This document shows, one piece after another, positions 1 through 10,965 of a DNA stretch of 64,000 bases. The translations under genes were made by a program, and so were the position numbers. The DNA is from Entamoeba invadens IP1 (Eukaryota > Evosea > Mastigamoebida > Endamoebidae), in contig NW_004440445.1 in NCBI RefSeq assembly GCF_000330505.1, positions 165,424 to 229,423 of the forward strand, in the 5' to 3' direction. The notes below the pieces were generated by a model. It saw only the letters and a list, made by a program, of their open reading frames with translations. It ran no database searches and was not told where the DNA came from. The first letter of the stretch is position 1. The number at the start of each line of letters is the position of its first letter.

Positions 1-234
1 AAGTCCAATTGCGATGGCCGAGAGAAGCTTTCCGTTCTCTTGGGGGTGGACAAAAAACTCGCAGCACACAAGCGAAAACCCAACAACCAACAAGATGAGT
101 TGGATGACGTGGTGGAGGATAATATGCACCATAATCTTCTTATTTCGTTTAATCAAAGTCCACACCCGATCCTTCGACGCAGGGACGGGTTCATAATTTT
201 CTTCCTTCAAAAGATGTGTTGTGTCTTTAAACAT
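1..234 (-). CDS. N-terminus of multi-pass membrane protein, cut by left edge
   Basis: An open frame starts at the ATG at 234 and reads leftwards off the window, giving 78 residues without a stop. It begins MFKDTTHLLKEENYEP, then a basic stretch (IKRNKK). A clear membrane helix follows at about residues 35-57 (VHIILHHVIQLILLVVGFSL), and a second hydrophobic stretch starts near residue 70. The cytosolic-tail, basic-patch, helix pattern suits a polytopic membrane protein, but I do not recognise the family. It lies in the same orientation as the RhoGAP gene, whose stop is 178 bp away. A plus-strand frame also stays open from 1 to 303, but it is charged, lacks a recognisable domain and looks like the shadow. 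Existence is fairly likely; function unknown. Confidence 0.55.
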   Translation of the reverse strand, partial: MFKDTTHLLKEENYEPVPASKDRVWTLIKRNKKIMVHIILHHVIQLILLVVGFSLVCCEFFVHPQENGKLLSAIAIGL

Positions 235-411
235 CTGAGATGGATTGTAAATTCTCTTGAGAGTTCTACTCTTACAGAATTTTTTGTGAACAATGAAGTG
301 TAGTTTGTATTTACTATATGTATAGAATTTGTTTTGTTCGTGTTCAAAACGTCGAACTAATATTTGAACTATCTGGAAAGCTATTAATTATAGATTAGGG
401 AGTTAAAAGAC

Positions 412-1944
412 TCAGACAAGTGGGTTTGAAGGTTGCATGGAAGCAAGGCTACTCTTTCGCTGTCGCTTGAAAGTTCGTAAGAACTTTGGGTCGACGTTGA
501 GGGCTGGGCCGTCTTGAGAATCGGAGTAACATACTCCGTCAAAGAGAGCCGGGTATATTCCGTATATCTCTTGCTCTGAAAGCACTTCGATGGTCTTTAG
601 TGATTCTATTTCCTGCTATTCAGTTATTACGAGGTTACAATAGTATTGTTATAATTAATATTATTAATATTATAAGAAGAATCAAGTGTTCTTATAAAAG
701 AGTTATAGAATAAGAATAGAATACTATTCAAACAAACGAAAATTTCCTCTTGGTAGTCGATCATTGTTGATAATGCGTTGTTCAGAACTGGTGCTATCAC
801 TGCTATTGACGTGAACCCCATATCAGCCTTTCTCATCAAACCAGGAGCAAGGCAAACCGCAATTGCTTGCGAATTCATTTTTGTGTCCTTTGTGTTTGTC
901 ACATTCTTACAGAGAAGAAGAAGACGTCGAATGAAGATTTGGTTCTCGATGGGGAATTTTATGATAAGTCTCCTGATGTCGTTGATGACTTTGTTCTTAT
1001 CTTCGCTCTCCATAACTTTCACAAGTGGTTGCAAGAATTCCTCGGGCCAAATTGGTTGTGGAAGGTCTCGTATGAATTTTTTGAGGATTGAAGATAGAAC
1101 AGTGTTGTCAAGAGTCTTTGTGTCGACTATTCTAATTTCATCGAAGTAATTGTTTATTCTCTCAGTATCAGAAGACAGTCGAAATAATGTGGTTTTATCT
1201 CCTTCTCTTTATTAATATGTTTTATACTATTACTTAACTATACTAACAAAGAACAAACCGGAATTCGCTATTGTTGTCATAATCCTCTCTATGCCAACAG
1301 GTAGACGGGTTGGGGGTGTCTTTTCGTCGTCCAAAATTTGTCGCAAAGTCTTTGTCCGATAGGACACACTTGCTTCTGTATCTTCGCGAAACTCTTTCAT
1401 CACTTTTTTGGCCACCGCATCAAACTGTCCGCCTTTTCCAATCGTCGGGAAATACTTGTCGATTCTTAAAGCGAATGAAGAGATTGCTGCATACCTACAT
1501 ATATTCGATTTCTTGTTTTGGTGGATTTTTGATATTTCTGGGTCGTCCGAGCAAGTGATATCGTCCAACGATAAGTTGTATTTCAAGTCCTGTGACAATT
1601 TTTCGAATATCCCGCCCTACATATCAGTGATATTCTCGTGATTTGTATTGCATGTGATACAGTACATTTTTTAATAATATACAAACGATGTTTTTAAGTG
1701 AGTCACTGACTAGCGTTTGATATGCAGTCGATGCTTTCAGTGTGTTTGAATACGATGACTCGTACGACGAGTTTGTAACCATATTCGACAACGAATTCAA
1801 ATGAGATTTGAGTAAAGTGATCGTCTCAGACACTTTAACTAATTGTTGCGAAATATCTTGTGAACGTATCTCGACAAGTTCAAACAGTTGATCAATGTCA
1901 CCAAGAACTTCCTTCTTCTCCTTCTTCGACTTTTTGCTACTCAT
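412..1944 (-). CDS. RhoGAP domain protein, four exons
   Basis: Joining exons 1944-1687, 1616-1259, 1201-738 and 615-412 gives an unbroken 427-residue protein. Donors are all GTTTGT; acceptors are TAG or AAG (the acceptor at 1202 could shift by 3 nt). The C-terminal half is a RhoGAP domain from about residue 190. The arginine finger sits in TLFRLSSD, followed by a FIRDLPQPIWP motif and the helix NSQAIAVCLAPGLMR that contacts the GTPase. It should speed GTP hydrolysis on Rho/Rac GTPases and so act on the actin cytoskeleton; the partner is not visible. The first 190 residues are predicted helical and charged and could be a BAR-like membrane-binding region (inference). The last 68 residues are a Ser/Arg-containing tail. 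The RhoGAP call is strong. Confidence 0.85.
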
Positions 1945-2416
1945 TTGGTTTTTCAGTTTTAATTCTTTTTACTATTTATTATTTTATTCTTTCTAAGCGG
2001 TGTTTTATCAATTTATTCGTTTTTTTTAAATTAAACTTGAGTTTACTATAAAAAAGTTAATGAGAGTAACTTCTGATACTTTTTAACACTAAACCATTTT
2101 TTTATTATATTTAAGTTATTTTTTATTATTTTATGATTCAATAAAATCAAATGGGTTAGATTGGCGTCAGTTACGAAAGAATTGGAAACAATGAAAAGTA
2201 ATTAGTTTTGTGTATTGTTTTGTTTGATTTGTGAAGTTCACATGTGCGAAAAACAAATGTGGCCTAAACTAGAAATTATAAATAAAATATATATATAAAA
2301 TAGTTGTTATCCATTTTTACAACCACGTCTGAAAATACTCAACCAAAAAACAAACTATTTAACTATAATTAAATCAACTAAATGATACTATATAACATAC
2401 ACATGTAACACGTCGC
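1945..2416. other. Intergenic spacer, AT-rich
   Basis: This 472-bp spacer lies between the start of the RhoGAP gene and the stop of the Atg6 gene. It is T-rich and A-rich with no open frame or RNA gene that I can support. It should hold the RhoGAP promoter close to 1944. Confidence 0.5.
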
Positions 2417-4010
2417 TCACTTGCACCTCCTTAACCGCAGAATCCATTTGTAGCAAGTCTCTGTGTTTGTCAAGAAGCACTCGAGTGCGACAAACCACTT
2501 CTTCGAGTCATATGCCAGGAAGTCCATCCCATTGATGGAGTCGTCCGTTAGTCTGTTTGTCACACCATTTATTCTGAACTTCCTAGTATTTTTAAGTATA
2601 AAAATAGAACACAAACTTATAAACCAAGAAGAACATCTGTCCAGACTCCAACAACAAGACGTTGCTCAGTTCCAATAGCATTTTTAAGAAGCATTGCAGG
2701 ACCATTCGATTATACTTCTTAGTCGTGCCAAAGTCTTTTGGTATCAACACAAATGCGTCTTTCGTTTGTTTTCCAAATGTGGTGCTTTGTGCGCATTGAT
2801 ATTCATAATTCAACATGTTAGCCAAACACTTGAGTTGACTATATAACATCCCGAAAATGATTGGGATAGGCTTCTATTCATTAAGTACTTGAATACTATA
2901 TATGTACTATAACATCGAGTTTTCTAAAGACAAACTGCTCGAGTGATTTTGTTGATGAAACTCATCGAAGATGTGTCGGGGATGATCAGACTCTTTCGAA
3001 AGAGTTGATCCCATGTCGATACCTTTTGTGCCGGTAAATTACTTAAAAGGTATCGACTCCCTCTTTCTCGTATCACCTTTTCTTTCAGTCTCATGCCCAT
3101 CTCGACAAAAGCTCCTTCTATGTATACAAATTGAATGACATTCTTGTTAACTATATTGCCAGCTTTTCTCACTGCATGTTCTTTATCTTTGAGCTCTAAA
3201 TTGACGTGTACTAAACTCTCCACTTCATTCTCAAGATGTTCTATTTCACTGGTAAGTGTTGCTATTTCGTGATCTGCTTTTTGGACGTCATCAAACAACG
3301 TGCACGTCGCAATTTTTATCATGTCGATGTCATTTTGAAGGTCCGTTAGTGTACTTTCACAGTCCGCGCGTTGGACCGGATAACAGTGTTTGCACGGGAT
3401 TCCAAAATCCTCGAATTGTTCAAGCATCGCACCAAACCATTGGTAAAACTCGAACCCGGGCAAATTTTCATTCTTCTCAGTCGGTGTCAACCCCCCGCAC
3501 TTAATTTTTCTTCTTGATGAAAAGAACTTCTTGCTGGTCATGTCTGTGCGTGAATATGAGTATTAACTTATAAAAAAAGACTGTGGCTTTAATACAAAAG
3601 TCTTTGTATTAAACCATACTAAACAAAATAATATGTATAGTATTAGTAGACAAACTGTGCGATTTCCTCTTTGAATATTTCGAGAACTCTGTTGGACACA
3701 AAATCTCTGGCGGTGACATGGACATTTGAATGTCCCCAGTTGTAAAACTGGACGGTTCAATTTTTTCGTTGATGTGCGATGAAGTACTTTTACTCATCCC
3801 AAACTTTTGAGGACGAGTAGAAGAAAATGGCTCAACAAATTCTTTTCCCAGTGGAGTGTTTGTTGGTGTTTCTCGTTCAGAAAATTTCAAAGGAGAACCA
3901 TCTCCACTTTCATATGTATTTGTGATGGTCCGAATTTTTTCGTCTATAATCAGAGGACACCCACAGCCACGACAAAACATCGATTCTATCAGAGTTGTGT
4001 TCTTCGACAT
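2417..4010 (-). CDS. ATG6: Beclin-1/Atg6/Vps30 homologue, four exons
   Basis: Exons 4010-3656, 3543-2936, 2873-2617 and 2582-2417 join in frame to 461 residues, the usual Atg6 length. The parts match Beclin in order. An N-terminal zinc pair (MFCRGCGCPL, Cys13/16) corresponds to Beclin's FVCQRCSQPL. A second CxxC (PCKHC, Cys169/172) opens a long coiled coil, about residues 175-260. The C-terminal BARA-type region ends in WFVALECFLTN, which aligns with Beclin's WTKALKFMLTN followed by a conserved Trp. Atg6 is a subunit of the Vps34 PI3-kinase complexes that make PI3P in autophagy and endosome traffic. The acceptor of intron 1 (CACAG at 3546-3544) is atypical, so that junction is the weakest part. 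Without it, the locus would read as two short orphans. Confidence 0.8.
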
Positions 4011-4227
4011 GTTTCTTCTATCTTTTCAGTTCAAGTTTATGTTGTGTTGAATGTTCAATTCATAATAATAATAAATCAAACATTAATAATAATCAAACTA
4101 TAATTTTACTTTATTCTAAATTAATTTATATTAATATTATAATAATAATAATATATTATATATTATTATTGTAATTTATTATTATTAGAATATAATACAA
4201 AGAAATAAAAACAACACACACAGAAAG

Positions 4228-6117
4228 TCAGTTAATTACTCTAGAAAGGTCAAAAGTAGTGTTAACGACAGTGCCATTACTACTGATAATGTAGGGCTCT
4301 GTCAAGTTCTTTTTGTGATATGCCATTTGCATTTCAGCTTGTTTTACCATATTTTCTGTTGGTGGGTAATATGGGATGAAACACGCTGAATTGAACTCGA
4401 CGATTGTCTTGCAATCGTCTGTGATACGGTGTGGATATCTGTCGTACCCAATTTTCAATTTGACTTTACCAGTGAACGCTTCATCGCCAAACGGGGAGTT
4501 AGTGATCTCAAACCAACTCTCAATGAACGATGGGAATGGCAATTTTGATAAGTCGATATCGACAGATCCTATTAATTCGTCGCTCAACAAACTTCGTTTG
4601 TCATACAAATAGACAACAACATTTCTCCGATTCTTTTCTGGAACCACATTAAACTCGACGTTCTGGAATATCGGCTCTGTTGATTTGATTTCTTTTGATT
4701 TGGTCATTTTACCATCACCACCCACCACTGCAGCATAAACTGCTGGTGGGGAACTTGCATTTCTGCACTTGAGACCTGCCGCTTCTAATACAAAAATAGA
4801 TACACATGGGTTGGTGATATCACTCAATAGCGCTTGTGGAGTGATATCAAACATACTATTCCAAATCACCTTCTTATTGATATGGTCGAACACACACTCT
4901 TTGTTTTTGTGTTTACCAAAAGTGATACCAGGGGGTAATAACACACTCTTCCAGAGTGGATATACTGTATCAATCAATGGTTCTCCATTTTCAACATTAC
5001 TTACTGTTCGATTCATATGGTTTAAGTACAACACTCTTCCGTCGAGGGTCTGCACCTTCTCCACGCCATCTTTAATAGTTGTTGGGTATTGTGGGGGCAG
5101 TTCCATTCGACCGTCACAGAATGTCGGGACTTCGTTTGGACAAATCTTGACTCCCAAGTAATTGGCGTAGACGTCTATCATCTCTTGATGTGGTTTTCTC
5201 GCTATGATCTTCACTGGGAAACACGTTTCTGCAGTTGAATTTAAGATTCCTTGAATGATACATTTGACTGATATAAAGTGTCGATAATTCTGTGTGAATG
5301 TGATGAACGATGGGTTTGTTGTGTATGATATCGGAAACATAATGGACTGCCCTATAGTCGGGTTGATCGGATCAATTTTGAGATTTGCTTGATTGTAGAC
5401 CGTTTTAATGCAACTACTCCCTTCATTATACACTCCCACAAGCGCAATGGTTACTTCCTTCACATTAGAATTGTTTGGAAGAATCGACAAGGTCACATCC
5501 ATATCATCTCCTTGTAAATACCCCATCTGATTCTGTGCCACAGTCACCACCATCTTCCCCAACATTTTACTCACAACGACGGGAACTTGTTCTGGTACGT
5601 CGTAATTGTATAGCACTGGAAAATCACATGAAGTTCCTTCAAACCGATTTCCATCAGATTCGTACACAATGGGGTGAAGAGAATACGTCGATTTGAATGG
5701 TTTGTTGGGGACAATTAAAGACGGTGGGAAGGAAGGAGGGAGAGTAAACATGAAAGAGAACGAGTAAGTGCCAAAAGCGTACTCAGTCTTGACATTTGGC
5801 ACAAATCCGCTGCACTCAAAAGTGTTGATCAAAGTGTTTTGTGTCTTAGTACCGCCTGTAAGAAGTTCTGGGTCGTTCTCGTGGCGAAAAGTGTTTCTCT
5901 CGTCGCACGTCTTCTTCACGTCGTCTTGTTTCAGTTCGACAAAAATGCGTTGGACGAAAGACGGAGCCAAAACCGTCATAAATACAACGCCGCTACATGG
6001 TTCTCCAGCGACTCCGTATTGCGACAAAACAATTTGTGATCTTATCTTTGCCATTTTAATGAATAACAAGTTCATCTGAATACCTTTATTTCTGATTGTT
6101 TTGATTTTATCATTCAT
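4228..6117 (-). CDS. Arrestin-fold protein with C2 domain
   Basis: A single exon of 629 residues. The region from about residue 25 to 330 has the beta-rich pattern of arrestin/Vps26-like proteins: an N-lobe beginning IRSQIVLSQYGVAGEP, a hinge near PVVVSKMLGKMVV and a C-lobe ending CFPVKIIARKP. A segment at about 360-385 (TLDGRVLYLNHMNRT) resembles a degenerate WW domain. Residues about 435-560 form a C2-like domain (VSIFVLEAAGLKCRN ... VVVYLYDKRSLLSDELIGSVDIDL). Such a protein could link membrane cargo to traffic machinery; this is inference from the folds. The ATG at 6054 (MAKIRSQ) is a plausible alternative start, making the first 21 residues optional. The C-terminus is Asn/Thr-rich. Confidence 0.7.
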   Translation of the reverse strand: MNDKIKTIRNKGIQMNLLFIKMAKIRSQIVLSQYGVAGEPCSGVVFMTVLAPSFVQRIFVELKQDDVKKTCDERNTFRHENDPELLTGGTKTQNTLINTFECSGFVPNVKTEYAFGTYSFSFMFTLPPSFPPSLIVPNKPFKSTYSLHPIVYESDGNRFEGTSCDFPVLYNYDVPEQVPVVVSKMLGKMVVTVAQNQMGYLQGDDMDVTLSILPNNSNVKEVTIALVGVYNEGSSCIKTVYNQANLKIDPINPTIGQSIMFPISYTTNPSFITFTQNYRHFISVKCIIQGILNSTAETCFPVKIIARKPHQEMIDVYANYLGVKICPNEVPTFCDGRMELPPQYPTTIKDGVEKVQTLDGRVLYLNHMNRTVSNVENGEPLIDTVYPLWKSVLLPPGITFGKHKNKECVFDHINKKVIWNSMFDITPQALLSDITNPCVSIFVLEAAGLKCRNASSPPAVYAAVVGGDGKMTKSKEIKSTEPIFQNVEFNVVPEKNRRNVVVYLYDKRSLLSDELIGSVDIDLSKLPFPSFIESWFEITNSPFGDEAFTGKVKLKIGYDRYPHRITDDCKTIVEFNSACFIPYYPPTENMVKQAEMQMAYHKKNLTEPYIISSNGTVVNTTFDLSRVIN

Positions 6118-6267
6118 TTTTCATTCTGAAATGTGCCGGAACTATTCCTCTTTCTTATACTAAACTTAGAACACTGTATTATAACATTTAGATGATATGT
6201 AATAGACAAAAATAAACAAAAATAAGTTGTTGATATATTACAAGGGGTATCTCTTGTTTCTATGGTA

Positions 6268-7804
6268 TCACAAAAGTAACAACACAAGGATCAATAGACC
6301 TATTGAAGCACTCATTAAGCCTGCTGAAGAGTTATCATCATCATCTCTGTTTAGACATCTTCCTTTGTCATCCGGTAAAGAATAAAGCGCATCTACAGTC
6401 AATGGTTGACATAACAAACAATCATTATACTCATTCCGCTTGATACATGAACTCTCCTTACAATATCCAGAACTGGGTTCATAGCCTGAAGCACACACTT
6501 CACACACCTCAGAATACTTGGAACACTCTAAACAATGTTTCACATCGCATAGGCGACACATTGATGAAATTGGCGCGGAATTCTTTTGACAATCAAAACA
6601 AGTAGTTGACGTGTTTACACACGTTTTACACTCTGCAGAACACAATTCGCAGGTGTATGAAGATGTCAAGAAATAGCCCGAGAAGCATTCAGTGCATACT
6701 ATTTCCCCTTTTAAATTGTGCGAAGTCGATCGACACCGGTTTGCAGGGATTTCATAACACGATTTGGTGTCGTATGATAATCCGTACCCCATTTCACAAG
6801 TCTCACAATAATCACTGTTCTCAAAAAATGTCTGACAATGACTGTCAAATTCATAACACTCGGAATTTGCATCGTTATAGGAACAATGCCTGTTACACGA
6901 TGAACACGCTAGTATCGGCGTTGTACTTGTGCAATTTGTTGTTTCGTTGAATGTGCATTCTTCACATTGTTTATTAAAAGAAGTGTAAAACCCCGGTGCA
7001 CACACAGAACATTGTGACGCGTATGTACATTTAGAACAATTGTCGATACACTCTATGTGTTACTCAAAGTAATTTAATTGACACAATTACAAACTTGAAC
7101 ACGTGTTGTTGTCATCCAAATAATACTTGTCATCGCATAAAGTACACGTTTCAGTGTTGTTATACTTCAAACATCCTTCTATATAATTACCACTGACACA
7201 AGTGTTGTTGTTTCGATTGGGATATAATACACCATAACATTCAGTGCATATGCCATCAGAGTCTACACGAAGGCAATTCTTCACAAGAATTTCTATGTAT
7301 TAATACAATTCTATTAATATATTATACATTATAATATTCAAACAAACTGTTGCATTTATTGTTCTTTAAATAAAAACCTATATCACATTGTTGACATTTA
7401 CTTGCTATATAACGCGAACAATGCGGAACTAATTGTGTACATTTGTTGTTAAGTAAATAATAGTTTGGTTTGCATTCATCACACNNNNNNNNNNNNNNNN
7501 NNNNNNNNNNNNNNNNNNNNNNNNNNNNNNNNNNNNNNNNNNNNNNNNNNNNNNNNNNNNNNNNNNNNNNNNNNNNNNNNNNNNAAATGAATTACAACCA
7601 CATTTAAAATGGTACAAACAAACTAATACCAAGAAGAGTTGATGAGTTCATACCCATTCATACCACGACGTACAAAATAAACTTTCCGATGATGTCTGTA
7701 GTTTCACAATTTGTGCAAAAGGGGATGTTACATGAAACATTGACTATTTCATCTTGTGAGAACGCCAATGATAGAAAAGCAACGATGAGAAGTGATGCAC
7801 GCAT
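6268..7804 (-). CDS. Cys-rich surface protein with furin-like repeats, probably membrane-anchored
   Basis: The ATG at 7804 opens a signal peptide (MRASLLIVAFLSLAFS). Exons continue through the assembly gap to 7348, then 7292-7095 and 7052-6268; the last two junctions join CxxC repeats in frame (GTTTGT donors, TAG acceptors). The exon 1/2 junction near 7677-7628 cannot be settled because it feeds into the gap. The body is a string of CxxC-type modules (CTECFSGYFLTSSYTC, CELCSAECKTC, CRLCDVKHCLEC) like those of Entamoeba transmembrane kinases and intermediate lectins. It ends in an Asp-rich stretch and 19 hydrophobic residues with nothing after them, which is typical of a GPI-anchor signal, so a cell-surface role without a kinase domain is likely. 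Ligand unknown. Confidence 0.7.
7485..7584. other. Assembly gap (100 N)
   Basis: Exactly 100 N inside the Cys-rich surface gene. The round number suggests a placeholder of unknown true length, so the reading frame across it carries no information. Repeated CxxC-coding exons may have broken the assembly. Confidence 0.95.
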
Positions 7805-8348
7805 GACGACACACTGATAGTTTAATAGTTTAGTTTTCAACCTAAAATCAACCATATAATTGAATGAATGGAGGGTTTTTATATTTTAAGTTTTACCATT
7901 ATACTTCTATTGTCTTTTACTTTTTAGAAAAATATAACCAAAAGTGTTGTTTTGCAGAAGAAACAAGTTACTGTTTTTTCATGTCTATTTGTGGCTTGTA
8001 TCCTTTGTCACTTGCAAAAAAAAAGGATGCTTTTTTGAATGGAATATGAACAGAAGTTTTTTTTTGTGTTCCTGCCAGATACATTGATTAACACAAAACT
8101 GACTGTATCTATTGAAAGCGGTCTTTATTTAGTTAATTTGGTATTTTTAATAATTTAATATAGTTTGAACACACCGAATTAAATATGTAATGTTGAAAAA
8201 TAATACTTTTAGGTCAACCAGTTCACGTTCTATAAAATCCATAGAAATTACACCAAAAATATTGGCGTTTAGAACAAGAGAGGGATTAAAGTGCAACAAT
8301 AAAGCATCAAAACTAAATGGAATTTAAGGCAAACTCAATTGATGGAAG
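7805..8348. other. Intergenic spacer
   Basis: This 544-bp stretch lies between the surface-protein start and the actin-like stop. It holds short homopolymer runs (A and T tracts) and no credible gene on either strand. Confidence 0.5.
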
Positions 8349-9476
8349 TCACTTTTTGGTAAACAAAGAAACGCCAAACTCGTTGTACATTGCTTTTGTG
8401 ATTTCAATATTACTAAAAGAAGACTGACAGGCGATGAGAGAGCCACCAACCCAAGTCATCAAAGAAGTGTTGGGATCTGACTGACATAGTATTTTAATCT
8501 TTGGGGGCGCGAGTTTTGTCAATTCATTCTGTAATTTATACATCAAACCATTAAAGCTATAAGAAGACCCTCCTGTAATGACTATATTGCCGTACATCAT
8601 TTGCAAAAGATCATTATCACACTTAGTGATGGCATTGTCTATAGATTTTGGTATTCCATCGCCTTCAATATTGATGAGTGCTGGGTCGAAAAGGGGTTGA
8701 GTACACAAGTACCTCTCTTTTCCAATAGTGATTGAAGTCTTGTCTGGTAACTCATATTCCTTGGATATGGACTTTTCGTCGACGTTGTCATTTGTTGAAA
8801 CATATGATAACTTCTCTTTGATGTCTCTTGTCACGCGACCAAGAGGATCTTCATATGTGTATTTTGATCGTTCTTTAAGCAGTTGGACTAAATAGTCGTC
8901 GATGTGTCGACCACCCACTTGAGTCTGAACAATCGAGTCTTTAACACACTCGCAGTCGACTATAGGGACACACCATGATGCTGAAAGACCACAGTCCAGT
9001 ACAACACCTGTGTGTCTCCCAGTGGATGTTAAACTTAAAATTTGTTGTGCTTTAAAGGACAGCGACTTCACACCAAATTTCTCGAAAAAGAGTTGTGCTG
9101 TTTTCGACTTTGTCTCAACGGGATTGAATGGACATTCCGACAAAAGGACAGAACGGTCTGAAGGAGTTATCTTTAGATCTGTAACAAACGTTTGATTCCA
9201 GAGACCTTCCATATCATCAAACGAAGTATATGTGTTACCAAAATATTTGGCATTAGTAATAACACTGTTTTTAATGGGATAAGTCAAGTTAAGTATTTGA
9301 TATTTGTTATAAGCATCGTCACCATAAAAAACGTCCTCATTTGGGTTGAAGACTATCGGTAAATGTGCGTGCTTTGGTCGCCCCACCACGGATCGGATTA
9401 TTGACCTTGGTTCTTCTTCACCAGCAAAACCTGCCCTCATGACATAAGAACCATTGTCTATCACAATTGTTTCCAT
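8349..9476 (-). CDS. Divergent actin / actin-related protein
   Basis: A single exon of 375 residues, exactly conventional actin length. It opens with the phosphate-1 loop (TIVIDNGSYVMRAGFAGEE). The phosphate-2 loop is GVVLDCGLSASWCVPI, where actin has LDSGDGVTH, so it is altered. The adenosine motif is recognisable (GNIVITGGSSYSFNGL), and the C-terminal MTWVGGSLIACQSSF corresponds to actin's WIGGSILASLSTF. Actin's hydrophobic plug and subdomain-2 loop are poorly conserved. It is therefore probably an ARP or an actin variant that binds nucleotide but polymerises differently, if at all (inference). I cannot assign it to Arp2, Arp3 or a nuclear ARP by eye. The neighbouring fusion gene at 14756 carries another divergent actin fold. 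Confidence 0.85.
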   Translation of the reverse strand: METIVIDNGSYVMRAGFAGEEEPRSIIRSVVGRPKHAHLPIVFNPNEDVFYGDDAYNKYQILNLTYPIKNSVITNAKYFGNTYTSFDDMEGLWNQTFVTDLKITPSDRSVLLSECPFNPVETKSKTAQLFFEKFGVKSLSFKAQQILSLTSTGRHTGVVLDCGLSASWCVPIVDCECVKDSIVQTQVGGRHIDDYLVQLLKERSKYTYEDPLGRVTRDIKEKLSYVSTNDNVDEKSISKEYELPDKTSITIGKERYLCTQPLFDPALINIEGDGIPKSIDNAITKCDNDLLQMMYGNIVITGGSSYSFNGLMYKLQNELTKLAPPKIKILCQSDPNTSLMTWVGGSLIACQSSFSNIEITKAMYNEFGVSLFTKK

Positions 9477-9769
9477 TTCTGAATAAATAATTCATTTATT
9501 AACAACACAATGTTTTTGAGAGCCAAGTACACGTATTTATACCTCTTTTCTAAATTTAATCAACTCAAGAATTGATGCAAAATGAAATGAGGAATTTGAA
9601 CTAAAAAATTAATCTTATTTTTTAAGTGTTGAAATTGTCGAATGTTTTTGTAAAAAATATAAAGTCGGTTTTTTAATTAACGATGGAATAAATTAACTAT
9701 ACATTTAGTTTTTTAATTATAATCAATAGCTTTGTTTTATATATTTTTTTTTTGTTTTATTTTAATTTT

Positions 9770-9991
9770 TTATTTACTTTTTAACCAAATTATACATCCA
9801 AAAAAGAAAAGCAAATAATGTGGAGTTTGTAATTCCTCTTCTGGCATATCTCCGAGTAATATCAACACAACCGGCAGACCATTTAATATAGTTACTCACA
9901 TAAGTGTCATTGTTATGATGTGGTTATAGGTTATACCAATTGATTTGAATAGCCTAGAAAACGATTGACAACCAGCGTTTCTTTGAGAATG
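9770..9991 (-). pseudogene. Possible protein-coding remnant, unidentified
   Basis: On the minus strand one frame reads about 72 residues with a single internal stop (TGA near 9900). It gives GCQSFSRLFKSIGITYN, then after the stop NGLPVVLILLGDMPEEELQ, and ends GCIIWLKSK. The base composition is clearly higher in GC than the surrounding A/T desert. No start signal, splice sites or family could be recognised. It may be a relic exon, a decayed repeat fragment or chance. Confidence 0.25.
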
Positions 9992-10957
9992 TCAAATGGT
10001 AAAAATTAATAAGAAATTTACTATTTATTTATGGTTTTTAATAAGCGATGGTCGATACTATATATTATAATATAAAAAAACTGATATAGTAATTTTTTTT
10101 TTGTATTTTTGGAATATCGTTAATTAGAAATCAGACTTTAGTTTAGTGTTAAAAAAATGTTTAATAACGTAGAAATTGAATGGGTAACATTTTGACACAA
10201 TTTACAATTAAATTATTTATTTTTAAACATTAGTAAGGTTTACCCGTTTTTTGAGAAAAATGTGCGTATAAAGTTTTTATATTTTTATTATTTTTAAGTT
10301 TATTAAAAAAAAAGACAAACTCTAAATTGATGAAAAATATAAATTGAGTAAGTATGCTGTGAGTTAAATGGAAAAAGTGGGGGCTTTCTTTCAAAAAAAT
10401 GGTAAATGTAAAATGATTAATTTTTAGAGTATAAAACCCGATATGATATATCATTATCATGTTAACTGTAACGAAATTAAATCTTTTTTTAATTTATACA
10501 GTTTTCAAATGGATTCAAATTATTTTTTAATTTTTGAACTAATTAAAATTATAATTTTGTATAATTAAATTATTAAATAAAAACGGTTTTGACAAAAACA
10601 ATTGAAAAAATAGATGAATCGTATTTAAAAAAAATAAAGTTAACATCATGTTTAAAAAGTCTTCATAATTATTTAGTTTTAAAGTTGTATAAAATGATAC
10701 AATTTTGATTGTTGTTTTCATTTTTTAACCCAATGTTTTCAATTATTAACGATCTTTTTTTTTCTTTGCACTTCAGCATTTCCTATTTATTATAAAAATA
10801 ATGCAACCCTTTTCAAAACAATAATTTCATTGTAATTAATGTAGCTATTACCAGTAGAAACAGTTAAGAAAAGAAATACCAAATTGGCTCATAAGAAGAG
10901 GAACAAACTATTATATAGTTTATTAAAACAAAACAAAATAATTCAAATTAAAGAGTC

Positions 10958-10965
10958 TATATAAG
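10958..10965 (+). promoter_or_regulatory. TATA-like box of kinase gene
   Basis: TATATAAG lies 111 bp before the ATG of the receptor-like kinase. It resembles the GTATTTAAA-type TATA element of Entamoeba, but the distance is longer than usual and AT-richness makes chance matches common. Confidence 0.25.

Noticed and set aside
40..303. Plus-strand 87-codon frame, open from the left edge
   Set aside because: Charged and domain-free. The minus strand here has a start codon and membrane helices, so this is taken as its shadow.
778..1149. Plus-strand frame of 123 codons
   Set aside because: It lies antisense to the RhoGAP exon, which has a full domain match.
2924..3541. Separate hypothetical gene starting at 3541
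   Set aside because: It lacks the CxxC N-terminus and joins in frame with the upstream exon to make a complete Atg6; one gene is simpler.
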